Shown here: positions 48,953 through 61,567 of the stretch, piece after piece
Layout of the letters: each line of letters begins with the position of its first letter
Position numbering within the stretch: position 1 is the first letter of the stretch
Assembly: GCF_003711515.1 (NCBI RefSeq)
Contig: NW_021167084.1
Span: forward strand, 1,963,932-2,027,931
DNA: 64,000 bases
Reading direction: 5' to 3'
Source: Sodiomyces alkalinus F11
Taxonomy: Eukaryota; Ascomycota; Sordariomycetes; Glomerellales; Plectosphaerellaceae
The notes under the pieces: generated by a model
The model's database searches: none
What the model saw: the letters and a program-made list of their open reading frames with translations, nothing else
What the model was told of the DNA's origin: nothing
Translations under genes and position numbers: made by a program

Positions 48953-50187
48953 GGACGAGACGGAGAGGTGAGTGTGAGTGGGCAGGCGAGCCGTGTGACG
49001 CGGGAAGAGGTGGGTGAGAGTCGGTGTGCGGTGTGTGGTGTGTGGTGTGTCAGTGTGGCGTGTCTCGCTTGTTGGTGGCGCGGTAACACAAGAATCCTGT
49101 CAAGGGCCCATGGAACCAATTGTTCCCGAACCGTAAGTCGTCCCGTCTCTGGCCTGCCACATATCAGCTGGCCCTGACTCGCTGCTCATCCCCTTTCTTC
49201 AGACGGTTGACCCGTCAGCGACCCTGTCACACGGTACACCCGACACGCGGACAGACAAGCGGTTGGGTCAAATGGGCGGGCAGGGGCGGGAGGCGGCAAG
49301 TCCACATAACGTTCCAGGTGTGGTACAAGCGGAGTTTCTCTTTGACATCGGCTTGTTGTTTGTTGTGCATAGGGATTTGGCTGTCGACTCGATGTAACCG
49401 AGAGGGGGGACGGACGGTGAACGGATAGTGGATGGTTGGGAGTCGCAGATTAATTGAAGCGGGGACCGGAAGGATTAACCAGTTTTTCCGGATAGGCCGG
49501 CGACCACAGGGTAAACCGTGCTCAGGTCAGGGACAACGACGGAATTTCTCCGCGGCGTATCGGGGTTTCTCCGATGCCATCCTACAGTGCGTTGAGCGGG
49601 TCGCTTGGTGGTATTCTCATAGTATACACACTGTGTCATGGGCATATCAAAATGCATGTTCACCCCCACCCCCCCCTTATCAGCCCCCTTATCGCTACAA
49701 AGGGCCGTTGACGTCTTGGCCGGTCAAAAGTACTTCTTCGTTTTATCTCGGTGAAACTTCCATCACAATTCACATACAGATAGCCAAGGTCCTGAACTCG
49801 CCGACAAGGCCCTTGGCCAAGATGACGAAAACACTGTACGACTATCACATGGAACAGATCAGACTGGTTCAGTCTGAGAATCGACCCGATCTACATGATA
49901 CGGAATGGGGGCCCCTTTTGCAGAGCCCTGTTCTAGGTCGCTCATATGAAGCGAGTCGGTTTCTCCGATCTCGTATGCCTGGAGAAGCGCAGCTCAACAC
50001 CAGACAATGACGAGGAGATCCCGGCAAAGAACATTTTCCCCTCTCAGATTTACCGGCGGTGTGAGAACTCCGTGCTGTCAGACCATGCCCTTTCCCTTCA
50101 CATCGGTTGGACGTCGGTTGGTACTCTAGGTCTCGATATACAAGATGTCAAGATCTATCATTCAGTTGCTTCGAGCTAGAGGACTCT
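48953..50187. other. Intergenic region, no gene supported
   Basis: The left half is the transcription factor promoter, with GTGTGTGG repeats at 49025-49055 and GGGCGGG at 49270-49290. ORFs at 49820-50010 and 49946-50179 have no recognisable motif and no convincing splice structure. Confidence 0.45.
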
Positions 50188-53100
50188 TCATGACACCCCA
50201 TACTCATCGATCACACTTTTCGGCTTCGTATAATTAAGAGTATGCGCGTACTCATAAGGGAGCCCAAAAGCGCTCGGCCCCACGATCTCCAATCCACGCT
50301 TGGATGTCCAGACAGGGTGTGGCGCCATGATAACGATGGTTACCTTGACACCATACCTATACTCCTGAACACCGATAGCTTCACCCGACGATGCGTCCAG
50401 GAGGATGATCAAATCGGGGACGGTAGCCAGCACCTAGTCCGCCGTTGTCAGCATGCACAATGGAGACCTTGCAAGGAAAAAAAGGGGGTTAGAAGGGGGG
50501 ACTCACCTTCTCTCCATCAGCTCCTTTACCCACGACTGCCAGATTCTCGTTCATAAACGGCACACGCACCTCAGTCCAATCCTCTCCGTTCTTCTTCCCC
50601 CCCAACCCCTCGTCTTCCATCTCGCCCTCGGCCAACCTCTCAACGACCACTTCTCCAAGAGAGTGGCCCGTCTCGGTAATCCTGGTCTCCACGCCTCGAA
50701 TCTTCCCCGAGAAAACCGTGCGAGCCGACTTGTCACCCCCAGCAGCGTCGATGAGGGCGTCGGCGACTGTACCGAGCGTGGAATCTAGTTGACATCTCCG
50801 GACGGCCCGCCCGAGGCGCCATGCGAGGGAGAAACTGTTCGGAATACCGGCTTCGCGCATCTTGCGGCCGGACAGCGGGGTTCCGGAGGCTCCGGCGGCA
50901 AAACTAGAGAACGATGGATGGGTCCTGGTTAGAATGAGAGACAATGAAAATGAAACTTGAACGGATAATCAGAGTGGGAAAAGGTCCATGTCATGTTCGG
51001 TCGTACCCAAACTCGGCGCAAATTCGACGTATCTCCTTGCCTGCGGCGGTTTCGTCTTCTTGCCCCGCTAGGACGATGGCGTCTCTTCCGTCGCCGCTGC
51101 AGATCGCTACGGGGAGGAGTTCGTTTATCGATTCGGCGGACACATATTGTGATACCATCTCGAAGTTGGGGAATGCCCGACCTGTCCATCCGTCCACGTC
51201 AGCACCAGTAATCCACAGTATAGGGGGCAGGGGGCAGGGGGCAGGGGGCAGCACTGCGTCACCCCTGAAAGACTATGCAAAGTCAGGAGACTCACCCATC
51301 AAATCACCGTCAACAATGGACAACCCACAGTACCGTTGGGCGCCCCAAATCAAGGTTCCCAGACCGTTCATGCCACCGATTTCCGTAGCCAGAATATGGG
51401 TATACTCCACCCCTCCCACTTCTTCTCGTAACCTCTGCAAGGCATGAAAGACTGCATTAGAAGCGATCCGTTCAAGTCCGACGGCCGGCGTACCGATGGC
51501 TGCCACCGGGGGGAGCACATCATCGTCGCGCAGGTCCTCAGGACGGCATATTGTGATGCGTTCGCCCTGGCGGAGGCATTCGAGAAGGTGAAGATACGAA
51601 GCATACGGCGACCCTCCCCCGCCGCACCCTAGTATGTAGCATCCTATTTCGAGGAATTTAAGGTCCGTCGCCGAGAGAACCCATTCTCCCGAGGAGAGCA
51701 CCTGAGGACGGTACGTCGCCACGTCGATCTGGTCCAGCTGGTCAAGCGGGCGAAGACGACTCAACTGCGCATCGTCGTCCTGGATACAGGTAGCAGGCTC
51801 GGGCACCTCCTCGGGAGAGCCTCCAAATTCAAAGGAGATGCCATCCACATTCCGGCCAGACTCAAGCATCCCCTCGTAAACGGTCGCGTGGTCGGCAGGA
51901 CAAGCGACTTGGACGCGGACGAGTTTCTTGCCGTCGATGTAAGGGACCCATTCGACCGTCTCGCTCAGCACCGTCACTTGGCCCTCCACCCCGCCTTTCG
52001 ACACCGCGTTCCAGACGGCCTGCTTCTTCACCTGCAAGATGCCCGCTTGTACGTCTTCGGCATCGACCATGGCCTCGGCTGTCCCGTAGATCTTGGCGAG
52101 TGCTGCGCCGACGGCGTTGGCGACGCCGGCGTGCGCGGGGCGGATGATGCGGTCGACGCCTTCCCGGCGGGTGGCGGGGGAGAGGAGGATGGCGCCGCCG
52201 CCCACGAGGACGACGGTGCATGGATCGGGGGAGAGCTTGACGCTGTCGATCAGGGACTCGATTTTGCGGCGAACGCTGGCTGTCGCGGAAGAGACTACCT
52301 CGCGGGGGATGGCAACCAGGGAGGGATTCCCGACGGCGACGGGCGCAATGTCGCCGTCGTGGTCGCCGTCGCCGTCGTTGTCTTCATGTTGTGTCAGGAG
52401 GGAAGAGGCGACGGCGATGTCGGTGGCGGTGCGGATGACGCCTCCGAAGCAGAGGGCTCGGGTCATGAGTGCGCTCCCCACGCTGTCCGGGCCGATGGTG
52501 ACCCGAGGACCTCCTCCTCCCGTCGTAGCGTGGCCGTCTTCCAAGACGCGAACGATAGAACCGCCGCCCAGAGCGACGCTCTCTACCGACGGCATATCCA
52601 AATTAACCTTGACGCCGCCCAAGTCGCTATACGTCCTGCTAAGTCGCGGATACCCGTTGGGAAGCAAAGCCCCAGCATCGGAGGTCGTGCCACCCACATC
52701 GACCACGATGCACGTCCCCCCACCACATGCACCTTCTCGGGCCGCGAGATCTTCCCGCACGAGGAAAGCGGCGCCGCGCATGGAGTTCGTAGGGCCAGAG
52801 GAGAAGATGCGAACAGGGAACGCCACGGCCTCGGAAAACGGGAGCAGGTGGCCCGCATTCGAGGTAAGGTATAACGGGCACCGGAGGCCAATCTGGCGCG
52901 TGGCGTGGGTCAAGGCGTGCAGCGTGCGGCGGGCGAAGGGCAAGATGGCGGCGTTGAGGATGGCGGCGTTCTCGCGCGCCAGCAGCCCCGACCCGGCGAC
53001 GGTGTGCGACAGGACGACGTCGGTGGTCAGCGCGTAGCCCGGGTTGACGCGGCGCAGTTCGGCGAGGAACACGTCGCGTGCGCGGGCTTCCTGGTCGTGG

Positions 53101-53902
53101 GACCGATCGGCGGGGGATCCCATGCCGACGATGACGACGGAGCGGATGCGGCGGCGGTGGACCTCGCGGGCTTGGTGGCGTAGGGCGGCTTCGTCGAGCG
53201 GGGCGATTAGACGGCCGTCGATGTTCACCCCGCCCGGGAGGACGGCGGAGTGGCCTTCGATGATGCGGCGGAGCGGGGTGGGCCAGTCTGCGAACGGCAG
53301 GGCGCCGTCGAGGAAGCCGTGGGAGCCGAGGCGGAGCACGGCGACGCGGGACAGGCGGGTGGCATCGCGCTGGAGGATGGCGTTGAGGAAATGGGTCGTG
53401 CCGATGGCGAGGGCGCTGATGGCGGATGGGGCTGGGGCGAAGGGCTTGGAGAGGAGGGTGAGAAGAGAGGCCTGCAGGCCCTGGGTGACGTCGGGAGTGG
53501 TTGGAGATTTTTGGGACGATAGGACGGCGGATGGCCCGGGAAGGGAGAGGTCGAGAAGGACGGCGTCGGTATTGGTACCTGAGAGGGTTAATATTATGAA
53601 GTGAACATTGGAGATTTCGAAGTGGGAGAGAGTGTAGCCTGTGTAGTAGTTGGTGCGCGTTGAAGACGGATGAGCGATGAGATGAGAGGGATAGGGAAGT
53701 GTTCGATAGCCAGCTCACTCTACAGCTCCCCCAAAGCTGATACTAAGAGCCCGAGACACGAAAAATCAATCTGACAGTGCATGTGAACAGTACGGACGAA
53801 GACTCGAGTTGAGGTTATATCGGCCTGATGATTGATCGCTAGCGGCTCACCTCCAACGTCGACCCCGACGATGAGGGGCCCTTGGGACTTGGCGACCATC
53901 AC
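50188..53902 (-). CDS. Hydantoinase/oxoprolinase-DUF917 fusion protein (1050 aa)
   Basis: ATP-dependent-type hydantoinase A N- and C-terminal domains followed by a DUF917 domain in one chain. Exons: 53902-53851, 53578-51296, 51181-51007, 50903-50507 and 50433-50188, all in phase (1051 codons with stop). The N-terminus has GVDVGGTNTDAVLLD (split by the 272-base first intron). Further on are SSGPTNSMRGAAFLVRED and VVDVGGTTSDAGALL of the hydantoinase core, then GCYILGCGGGGSPYASYL and ILATEIGGMNGLGTLIWGAQ plus GDLMGRAFP of DUF917. In bacteria the two parts are often separate adjacent genes, so fusion implies linked steps in breakdown of a cyclic amide. No signal peptide. ATG at 53899 is an alternative start. 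Intron 2 contains a GGGGGCA tandem. Confidence 0.92.
51223..51250 (+). repeat. Four tandem GGGGGCA units, G-quadruplex-capable
   Basis: Four exact heptamers inside intron 2 (51295-51182) of the hydantoinase fusion gene. Four G5 runs with two-base loops can in principle form a quadruplex, on the strand opposite to the coding strand. Confidence 0.85.
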
Positions 53903-54688
53903 GATGTCCCTTGATTCCCTATGAAAGGAATGGGGAGGAAGAGATGATCTTCCGTCTATCCGAGTTCAGGGCCAAACTCTGCTCGAATGTGATCTGTCGT
54001 GTTCGTATTTGTAGTTGAGGATTTCGAGACGATGCCCTGGGATAATGTTGTTTTTTGGGGGAATCGGCAGTCCGCGGCCGTGACACAGGATATTAATGAG
54101 ATTGGTACTGACCTTCCAGCGTGAATTATGGGTAACCAGGTCCTAGGAATTCGCTGATCAGTCAGACATCCCGCCAAGACGCCGCTGGAAGATCAACTGT
54201 CTGGGTGGCCTAGGGTGCATGTGCCCTCTGCTACGACTCTGACCTCGGTTGCATGCATGTGGTTTTCCCAGGAATCCTCCGTAATTAGAGTCTTACACGC
54301 CTTGCCGACATTGGACCATTTTTAATCCACCATCGTGCATCCAAGTCGGTCGATTTATTTTTTATTTTTTTATGGTTGTCGAGGTTATCATATTACAGCA
54401 AAAGGGGCAGACAAGTGGCTTAAGAGGTAGGATACGATGGAACATGTCACATGCAAGAAATACAGGTGCTTTACTTGCATACGTACACGCAGAGCAATAT
54501 TAGTCCTTTTGTGAAGTTCTTCTCGATCCAATTCTCGACTTCTTCGGTCCCTTTCCCCCCTCCCCTCCCCCCCCTTTTTTTTTCTTTTTCTTCTCCCGAC
54601 CCCTCAACCAAGCAGAGTGCCGACCTTGGCCCTTTCCACTGCATCTCGTTATGGATTCCACCATGATCCATTAACAACATCCTCGGGC
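53903..54688. other. Intergenic region, no gene seen
   Basis: Promoter of the hydantoinase fusion gene and a pyrimidine-rich tract at 54535-54600. No RNA gene recognised. Confidence 0.5.
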
Positions 54689-55249
54689 TCAGTGCTTCAG
54701 CACGTCGTACCTGGTCATCAAAATGCCACTGTCCAACTGATCAACCCCCCTCAGCCGAAGCCTCCACGATCGATTCGATTCACCAGGCGACAGCGACGCA
54801 ATCATTTTAATTCCATCCCCCAAGACAACTGGCATGACAGCAGCCTCGATAGAGTCAACTAGCCCCGCCTCAAGGCAAGCAGCCACAAGCTCCCCACCCC
54901 CCATCAGCCAGACATCCTTCCCGTCCTCCTCCTCCCTGAGACGCCTTATAACGTCCAGAAAGTCGTCCCCAACGATAGTGATGTCGCTATTGTCGCCGTC
55001 TTGGGGCTTTTCCAGCGTGCGACTGACAACGAAGACGCGTTTCCCCGCCAGCGGATCGTCGCTCGACTGGGCTGCGAAGGAGCGCATGACGTGGTATGTT
55101 TTGCGACCCATGACGAAGACGTCGAATTCGGCGTATAACGCCGCAAAGTCGATCCTCTCATCTTCGACGATCCAGGACGCGCTCCCGTCTGGGGAGGCGA
55201 TGTAGCCGTCGAGCGTCGTCGCTGCGTTGTAGCGCACACGACGGGGCAT
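54689..55249 (-). CDS. RibD/dihydrofolate-reductase-like protein (186 aa)
   Basis: Pterin/flavin reductase-fold protein of the RibD C-terminal type; likely uses NADPH on an unknown substrate. Single exon on the minus strand. Motifs: RRVRYNAATTLDGYIASPDG at the N-terminus, FDVFVMGRKTYHVMRSF, VFVVSRTLEKP and DVWLMGGGELVAACLEAGLVDS (the GGG nucleotide-binding loop), then VVLGDGI. Length fits YyaP/YwjB-like members (about 180-200 aa). The frame opens 28 codons earlier at 55333, but MPRRVRYN at 55249 aligns with the usual family start and so is chosen. No signal peptide. Confidence 0.88.
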   Translation of the reverse strand: MPRRVRYNAATTLDGYIASPDGSASWIVEDERIDFAALYAEFDVFVMGRKTYHVMRSFAAQSSDDPLAGKRVFVVSRTLEKPQDGDNSDITIVGDDFLDVIRRLREEEDGKDVWLMGGGELVAACLEAGLVDSIEAAVMPVVLGDGIKMIASLSPGESNRSWRLRLRGVDQLDSGILMTRYDVLKH

Positions 55250-57678
55250 TTGAGCGGCGGTCTTTCTCCGGTGCGTACTTATCAAGGTACGAATCTTGTA
55301 GGATTGTGTTTTGCTGTAGTTGTTGGACAACAAAAAGACGTCGAAATCTCTATGTGAGTGTGTGTATATGAAGTAAACATAAACTTCCGAGAGACATTGA
55401 GGGGAAACTCAGCAGGCTTTAAGACAGTTGAGATATCTTCCCGTGTTGCACCCTGCACTGGCATTACCCATGTGTTTATGTTGTACGCAGTACGTCGCTT
55501 GGTCGGCCTTCAATTAATCCGAGAGTGAGTCAGACCGAAAAAGGGTCCTTGTCTTTTTTTCGCCGCTGATTTCGCGGGGTTTGAGTTGCGTTTCGGTGAG
55601 CAAATGTCACCGCGATAGCTTCATGTTCACTTCTCACCGACATTGACCGATTCATCGTCCACATGGCGGCCAACCTTGCCCTCCCTGAATACCTGGGTTT
55701 CCCTTGTAAGTTGAGTGTTGCATGCATGCACCGGTCCGAAAATTTTGTTTTTAATCAAATCCAGGGTAATTTTGTTCCACATTGTCACAGCGGTTACTTC
55801 CGGTAGGGGTCGTCTGAGCAATAATAGCCGCCCCACGCGACAAACCCAGACGCACCCCAATGCACCCCAGTACTCCCTATGCAACCTACTATTAAGTGTG
55901 GCTGCTGGCGCTATTGCCCAGGCGGCAGGGGAGGGCGAGAAAAGAAACGGAAGAAGTTAAGAGGAAACAAAACACAAATTAGGTGTGAATCCGGGAGATG
56001 TTGGGAATACCAGAATTGACAGCGTAATGTCGACGAAATTTGGCGAGACGAAACTCGGAGTCTCGGGCCTCCAAACCTCGGGAAGAAAAGAAAAAAAAAA
56101 AAAAAAAAAAGAGGTCGAAAACTGTAGGTAATTTCTGTAAAGGCCTGGAATCGGGATGGACCGCCAAGCAACTCGACTGAACGCGCCACTCAGGCGATGC
56201 TGCCGGGATAGTATGCTTTGGTGTTTTCGTGTTCCCACCCATTCATCCAAATCCTCTTAGCGCCGTGGGTACGCTGTGGATCGAGTGACGAGGGAGTCGT
56301 TTGGCGGCACGGGCATACCTAGGTAGGTAGGTAACGCGTTGTCGGGTTTGAGTGATGCACCATAGAAGCTAGGATGGGGCCGCTGGGATTGCATAACGGC
56401 ATAGCAAAGAGATCGCCTCGTGGATGCCGGCAAGTCGCGGGCAATAACGCAAGGTTAACTCACGCCATACCCGGCATCGGCTCTCGGACGGCGGGCGACG
56501 GACATATAAGGACAAGGGAAGTTTTTGTGAATGGGAGTGTTGTTCGATTATTTCACTCTGCCATCATGGACTATTAATACCGGGTGCATCTAATCCAGCA
56601 TCAAGTCATAACGGATCACAGATAAAAAAATAAAAACATAAATAAAGATCAAACGAGCCTCGCATCTTCTCTTCATGTTCGAAGATTAAAGTCATACAAG
56701 CCATGTGACGGTGACACGAGGCCTGCAGAATTTATCACGGATAGCACCGTGCGTCCGAGTCCTACCGCCAGTCGAGCTTCAGCTGGCCCAAGCTCTAAGT
56801 AAAGGAAGATATGTTGTAGGTAGGTAATTGCTTGGGGCACTCACGGTTGCATTTAACAGTAGCAGCAGCTAGTTGTGCATGCAGTAGCACCAATGACATG
56901 ACCGCGGGCTGGGCTGGGCTCGGCTCAGTGGTGCCCGAGGGAACTTGCCGTGATGACACGCACAGAGGTGGAGGCGGTCGAGATTTTTTTTTTTCCTTTT
57001 TTCTTCTGCCCTTTTTCTTCTTCTTTCTTTTAGGGCACACGACGACGAATTATGGCAGGCCAAGGCGGGTTTCATCACACAATGCAGACCAAGGTGCAGG
57101 TTTAGCCGTGCGAGGCCCCGATTTCTTCTCTCCTCAAAACCCGTCCCCTGTCGCTCGGTCGCCTACCCCACTCGGCCCCACTCGACCCCCATCCGCCCCG
57201 CCTACCGAGCTATGTCATTGGATACTGAAGTGAAAGAATGGATCTTATCAGATCAAATCTGCAATCTGATCATCTGATAAAACCCAATGGTTTGCTGTAG
57301 CGGGCATTGGCTCTGCCAGTGTACCAGGGTAGGCCCGGCTCGACTAGGCGACATCGGCGCGGATTTTTCCCTCACAGTCGTATGCCATTGCAAAAACTTA
57401 TTGGTTTGGCCGGCGGAAAATATATGGAAACCGTACCCTTGGTACGTTGTACTATGCGGTATATATCTGGTGAAGATGCTTCCCGAGGTCATCGGGCGCC
57501 GATCTTGGCCTTTTTTCCCTTCTTCTTTTCGTGTCCCGAGATCTTCTTAAACTCGTCGTCCCCTCTCTGACCACTCTTCCCTTCTCTCCTTTTCGCACCC
57601 TTTTGTCACCCTCAACTCGGTCTGCCAGGAGATCATTTGTGTCACCATCTACCTAGGTCACCGGCTTGCGCTTCCATC
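55250..57678. other. Long intergenic region with poly-A and T-rich tracts
   Basis: A-runs at 56087-56110, T-runs at 56985-57010, TACCTAGGTAGGTAGGTA at 56316-56333, GTAGGTAGG at 56817-56825 and CTACCTAGGT at 57649-57658. ORFs of at most about 130 codons on both strands have no motif. The right end is the promoter and leader of the MFS gene. Confidence 0.5.
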
Positions 57679-59925
57679 ATGACGCTCCAACACCCTGGCC
57701 ATCTAGTGCCGGCGGCCAGGTCGCAAGACAATGTGCACCTCGCCGGCTCGTCAACGACGCCAATTGACTTCGACCCTGAGAAGAACAACTCACAGATCAA
57801 CTCATCGGAGGCTATCCATGTAGTCGAAAACGATGCGGGCCAAGAAGCTGATGGCAACTCATTCAAGCAGGAGGGTGTGAAGAAGGTCGAGGCTGTCACA
57901 CAGATTTGGAACAAGAAGACTCTGTTCCTCATGTTTGTCCTGTGAGTAAATCTCCCAAACCAACCATTGCAATTGGCATTCGTCCGGCTTGGAGACCCTC
58001 GACCGCAAGAAGGGGGGGAATCAGGAGGAAAAACAGGGGAAACCCGAGTCCCCGACGATAAAGCAACACACTCCGTCAAACCGTCTTCGCTAACAGATCC
58101 CTCGCCCCCCCAACCCAGATTCTACATCGTCGCCGTCGTCGACATGCTCGTCGTAAGCACCCAAGCCAACCTCGACGCCTACGTCACCTCCGAATTCGCC
58201 CGCCACGGCCTCATCGGCACCATCAGCATCGTCTCCTCCCTGCTCGGCGGCTGCTCGGCCCTCACCATCTCCAAAATCATCGACGTCTGGGGCCGCATCG
58301 AAGGCTTCCTGTGCATGATGGGCCTCGTCGCCATCGGCATGCTCATGAAGGCCCTCTGCCGCAACGTCGAGACCTACGCCGCCGCCCACACCTTCTACTG
58401 GGTCGGCCATCTCGGCCTGCTGTACGTCATCGACGTCATGCTCGCCGACATGACCAGCCTGCGCAACCGCATGCTCATCCTCACCCTCAACGGCACCCCC
58501 ACCATCGCTTCCAGCTTTGCCGGCCCCCGCATTGCTCAGCTGTTCTACGAAGAGTCGCACTTCCGCTGGGCTTTCGGCGCTTTCGGCATCATCCTCGTCG
58601 GCGTGTGCTTGCCTGCTGCCCTGGTCATGTTCTTTTACCAGCGCAAGGCCTACCAGATGGGGGCTATCCAGAAGAAGACCTCCGACCGCAAGTGGTGGCA
58701 GTCGATCTACTACTATGTCTTGCAGTTTGACGGTATGCATTCCCTCGTCGTTCCTCCTTTGTTTAACAACGTCCGAGCTAACTGTTACACTGTTACACCT
58801 TAGTTCTCGGCATCATTCTCATCACCGCCGGTTTCGCCCTCATTCTCCTCCCATTTAGTCTTGCCCCTCGTCAGACCAGGGGGTGGGCTGATCCCGGCAT
58901 GATCGTCATGATCGTCATGGGCGTTGTGTCGCTTGTCCTCTTCGTCGTCTGGGAGAGGTGGCTTGCTCCCGTCCAGTTCATGCCGTTCGAGTACTTGAAG
59001 GACCGGACCATCATTGGCGCCTGTCTCGTCTACGGCCTCATGTTTATTTCCATCTTGTGAGTTGAGCGCGACACACCCACCACTGATGCGGTTTCCCTTT
59101 CCTCAACTTTGTCTTCTATCATCATTGCGGAAGTCTATCACACGAACCAATACTAACTAACCATCTTACCAGTATCTGGGATACGTACTACTTCTCGTAT
59201 CTCCAAGTCGTTCACAGACAATCCATCACCCATGCCGGCTACATCCTCAACAGCTTCTCCCTCATGTCCTCCTTCATCAGCCCCTTCATTGGTGTGTAAG
59301 TAGACAGTCGTTCACCCGAACATCCGTGTAAATGAAGCTAACACCGTCCTCCAGTCTGATCAGCTACACCGGTGACTACAAGTGGACCGGCCTAGCCGGC
59401 GTCCCCTTCATGGCCCTCGGAACCGGCCTCCTGGTGTACTTCCGCCAGCCCCACAACCACGTCGGTCTCCTAGTCATGTGCCAGCTCCTGAACGGCATCG
59501 GCTCCGCCCTCTTCGCCACCTGCGCCCAGCTCGGCGTCATGGCCGCCGTGCCTCACCAGCAGATCGCCACCGCCATCGCCCTCTGGGGTATGTTCGGCGG
59601 CATCGGCGCCTCCATCGGCGTAGCCATTGCCGGCGCGCTCTGGAACAACATCATCCCCCAGAGGCTCTACGAGCTGCTCCCCGACAGCGCCAAGGGCCAG
59701 TTCGCGGAGATTTATGGCGACATGGTCCTGCAGATGTCGTTCCCTGACGGGGACCCCATCCGGGAGGCTATTGTCGGGGCTTACGCCGATGTGCAGAGGA
59801 GGATGGCGATTGCCGGTGCTTGCTTCATGCCTGCCCTCTTTGTCTGCGTCTTCATCTGGCGGAATGTGAACGTGAAGAAGTTGGAGAGGGAGAGGGGGAC
59901 CCAGACCAAGGGAACCATCTTTTAA
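57679..59925 (+). CDS. MFS transporter, siderophore-iron-transporter (SIT)-like (607 aa)
   Basis: Plasma-membrane or vesicle transporter of the major facilitator superfamily. Exons: 57679-57941, 58119-58732, 58804-59056, 59173-59295 and 59355-59925, all in phase (608 codons with stop). About 85 hydrophilic N-terminal residues precede 13-14 membrane segments. Segment 1 (LFYIVAVVDMLVVSTQANLD) followed by AYVTSEFARHGLIGTISIV matches the fungal SIT/ARN (MirB-like) pattern, which takes up ferri-siderophores by proton symport. The ISKIIDVWGRIEGF loop is the family form of the A-loop motif between segments 2 and 3. A short basic C-terminus follows the last helix. No siderophore synthetase is near, so the substrate is inferred from the family only. 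Confidence 0.85.
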
Positions 59926-61378
59926 TTTGCTCGACGGGGCGTCTGATCCTTCTGGTCAGCCGCTGATGTGCCTGGTGCGATATACCCAAAAGGGGGCTTG
60001 TATTCAGGGGGGTTACCTAATGTCTGTTCGTGTTACTCTGGGTTGTTGAAACATGACCGCTAGCCAGGTCTATAGTAGGCCACATAATGACAATGAACTT
60101 CCACGTGGGAACGTGTACTAATGGTTGTTGTCTGACTCTTGAACGTTGCTAGGATTCTTCGGTGACCCTTGAGTTAGAACACAGGGATGGAGAGGGTCTT
60201 CCGGGGAAGTTTGGAACAAACCGTACATGCAGGTATCAAATATGGTCAATTTCAAAGTGTGATATTACCTGATTAACACGTGTGCCACGGTCAGCGAAAG
60301 AAGAATAAGCACTGATTTTTACCATTCAAGGGAGTGACGGGATATGGGGTGCCCCGAGACGAAGCACAGGGGAAGTCGGATTCTTGATCCCGTAGGGGAG
60401 GCAGGGATCGGTAGGCATAGCGAGGTTTAGTCGGCATAATCAAACAGGCTGTATTCTTTCTTGTCCTTTTCTCTCTCTTAAGTATTGATTTCTAGCTTTG
60501 ACATAGTCGACCTAGTGCTTGAAATCCCATGTATGCACCGGTGCGGCAGCGCCCTCCCTATGCCCCGACTTGTCCTGGGCATTTCGTTCTATGGCTCAAC
60601 ATCTTCAGACTCCAACTATTTGATTAGCCATGTAATCCTTCTGTCCACCCTACTCAACCATCAGAGATATCACTTCCATGCCCAAACGCGGGATGTGAGA
60701 ATGTGGCTGTGATTTGTCTTGACATTGTAAGCCATTTGAACCTTCAACTTCGAGAAGAAATCCTACCGTTGCCTCCACCCCGAGTAAGACTTGGCGTAGT
60801 ATTTCGTCTGACATGCAGATGCAGTTCAAAGAATACTTTGAGGCCAAGCAAAATCTCTCGCCTGAGTCGCCTTTGAGCCCACCTCTTGTTTGCACCAATC
60901 ACGCATACAGCGTCGGGGTTTCCCAGAACAAGCAGACAACGACTTTTCAAGTGATCAAGTTAACTCTCAGTAAGCCCAGCCCTAACATCAAATACGATAT
61001 CGCAGTGGGTGTGCTCATGTTTAGTCAGACCGCTTCGCTGCGGCAGGGATGTGCTTGCAGCTTCTCGTGGGCATGATAAATCTTCTTCATGAGAGGGTCG
61101 TTGGGGTAGCTGGTGAGTACTGACCAGTGACACGCTTCCCGTAGCCACCCCGCAGAGCTTAGCAGTCAGAACTTAGCACGGCCCGCAGCCTGCGGGGGCG
61201 GCCCGCAGCCAGAACCGGTGAGCATCAGCGTCTAGCTCATTCAGGTCCTGGACCCGGGAGTTGCGTGGGTAAGGCGGGTAACGTCTTACATTTTCTGCAG
61301 GGGGCATACTCACCAGGGGTCTTTTGTACGAACATGAAGACTTTCAACTTTACTCTAATGAAGGAGCCCGCACCCGAG
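59926..61378. other. Intergenic region, no gene seen
   Basis: 3' flank of the MFS gene, then unremarkable sequence. CGGCCCGCAGCC appears twice (about 61178-61189 and 61199-61210), flanking a GC-rich patch just left of the rDNA fragment. Confidence 0.5.
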
Positions 61379-61567
61379 GCATCCTCTGCAAATTACAACT
61401 CGGGCCCCGAAGGAGCCAGATTTCAAATTTGAGCTGTTGCCGCTTCACTCGCCGTTACTAAGGCTGTTCCTGGGGGGTTTTTTTTGCCTTCGCTTATTGT
61501 TATGCTTAAGTTCAGCGGGCAGTACCGTAGTCCTGAGTCCTGACTCCTACCCGATCGAGGTCAACCC
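61379..61567 (-). pseudogene. Degenerate 28S rDNA 5'-end fragment (inverted)
   Basis: Reading the plus strand gives the reverse complement of the start of fungal 28S rDNA: TCTGCAAATTACAACTCGGG (61385-61404), CCAGATTTCAAATTTGAGCT (61416-61435), GCCGCTTCACTCGCCGTTAC (61439-61458), CGCTTATTG..TATGCTTAAG (61491-61510), TTCAGCGGG (61511-61519), then after an insertion of about 22 bases CTCCTACC..GATC..GAGGTCAA (61544-61563). Blocks between these are changed (for example a T8 run at 61488). It is therefore not a functional rRNA gene. Sequence beyond 61567 could be ITS2 remnant but I cannot confirm that. Confidence 0.85.

Noticed and set aside
49820..50179. Two short plus-strand ORFs
   Set aside because: No motif, no convincing intron joining them, and no typical promoter or codon bias.
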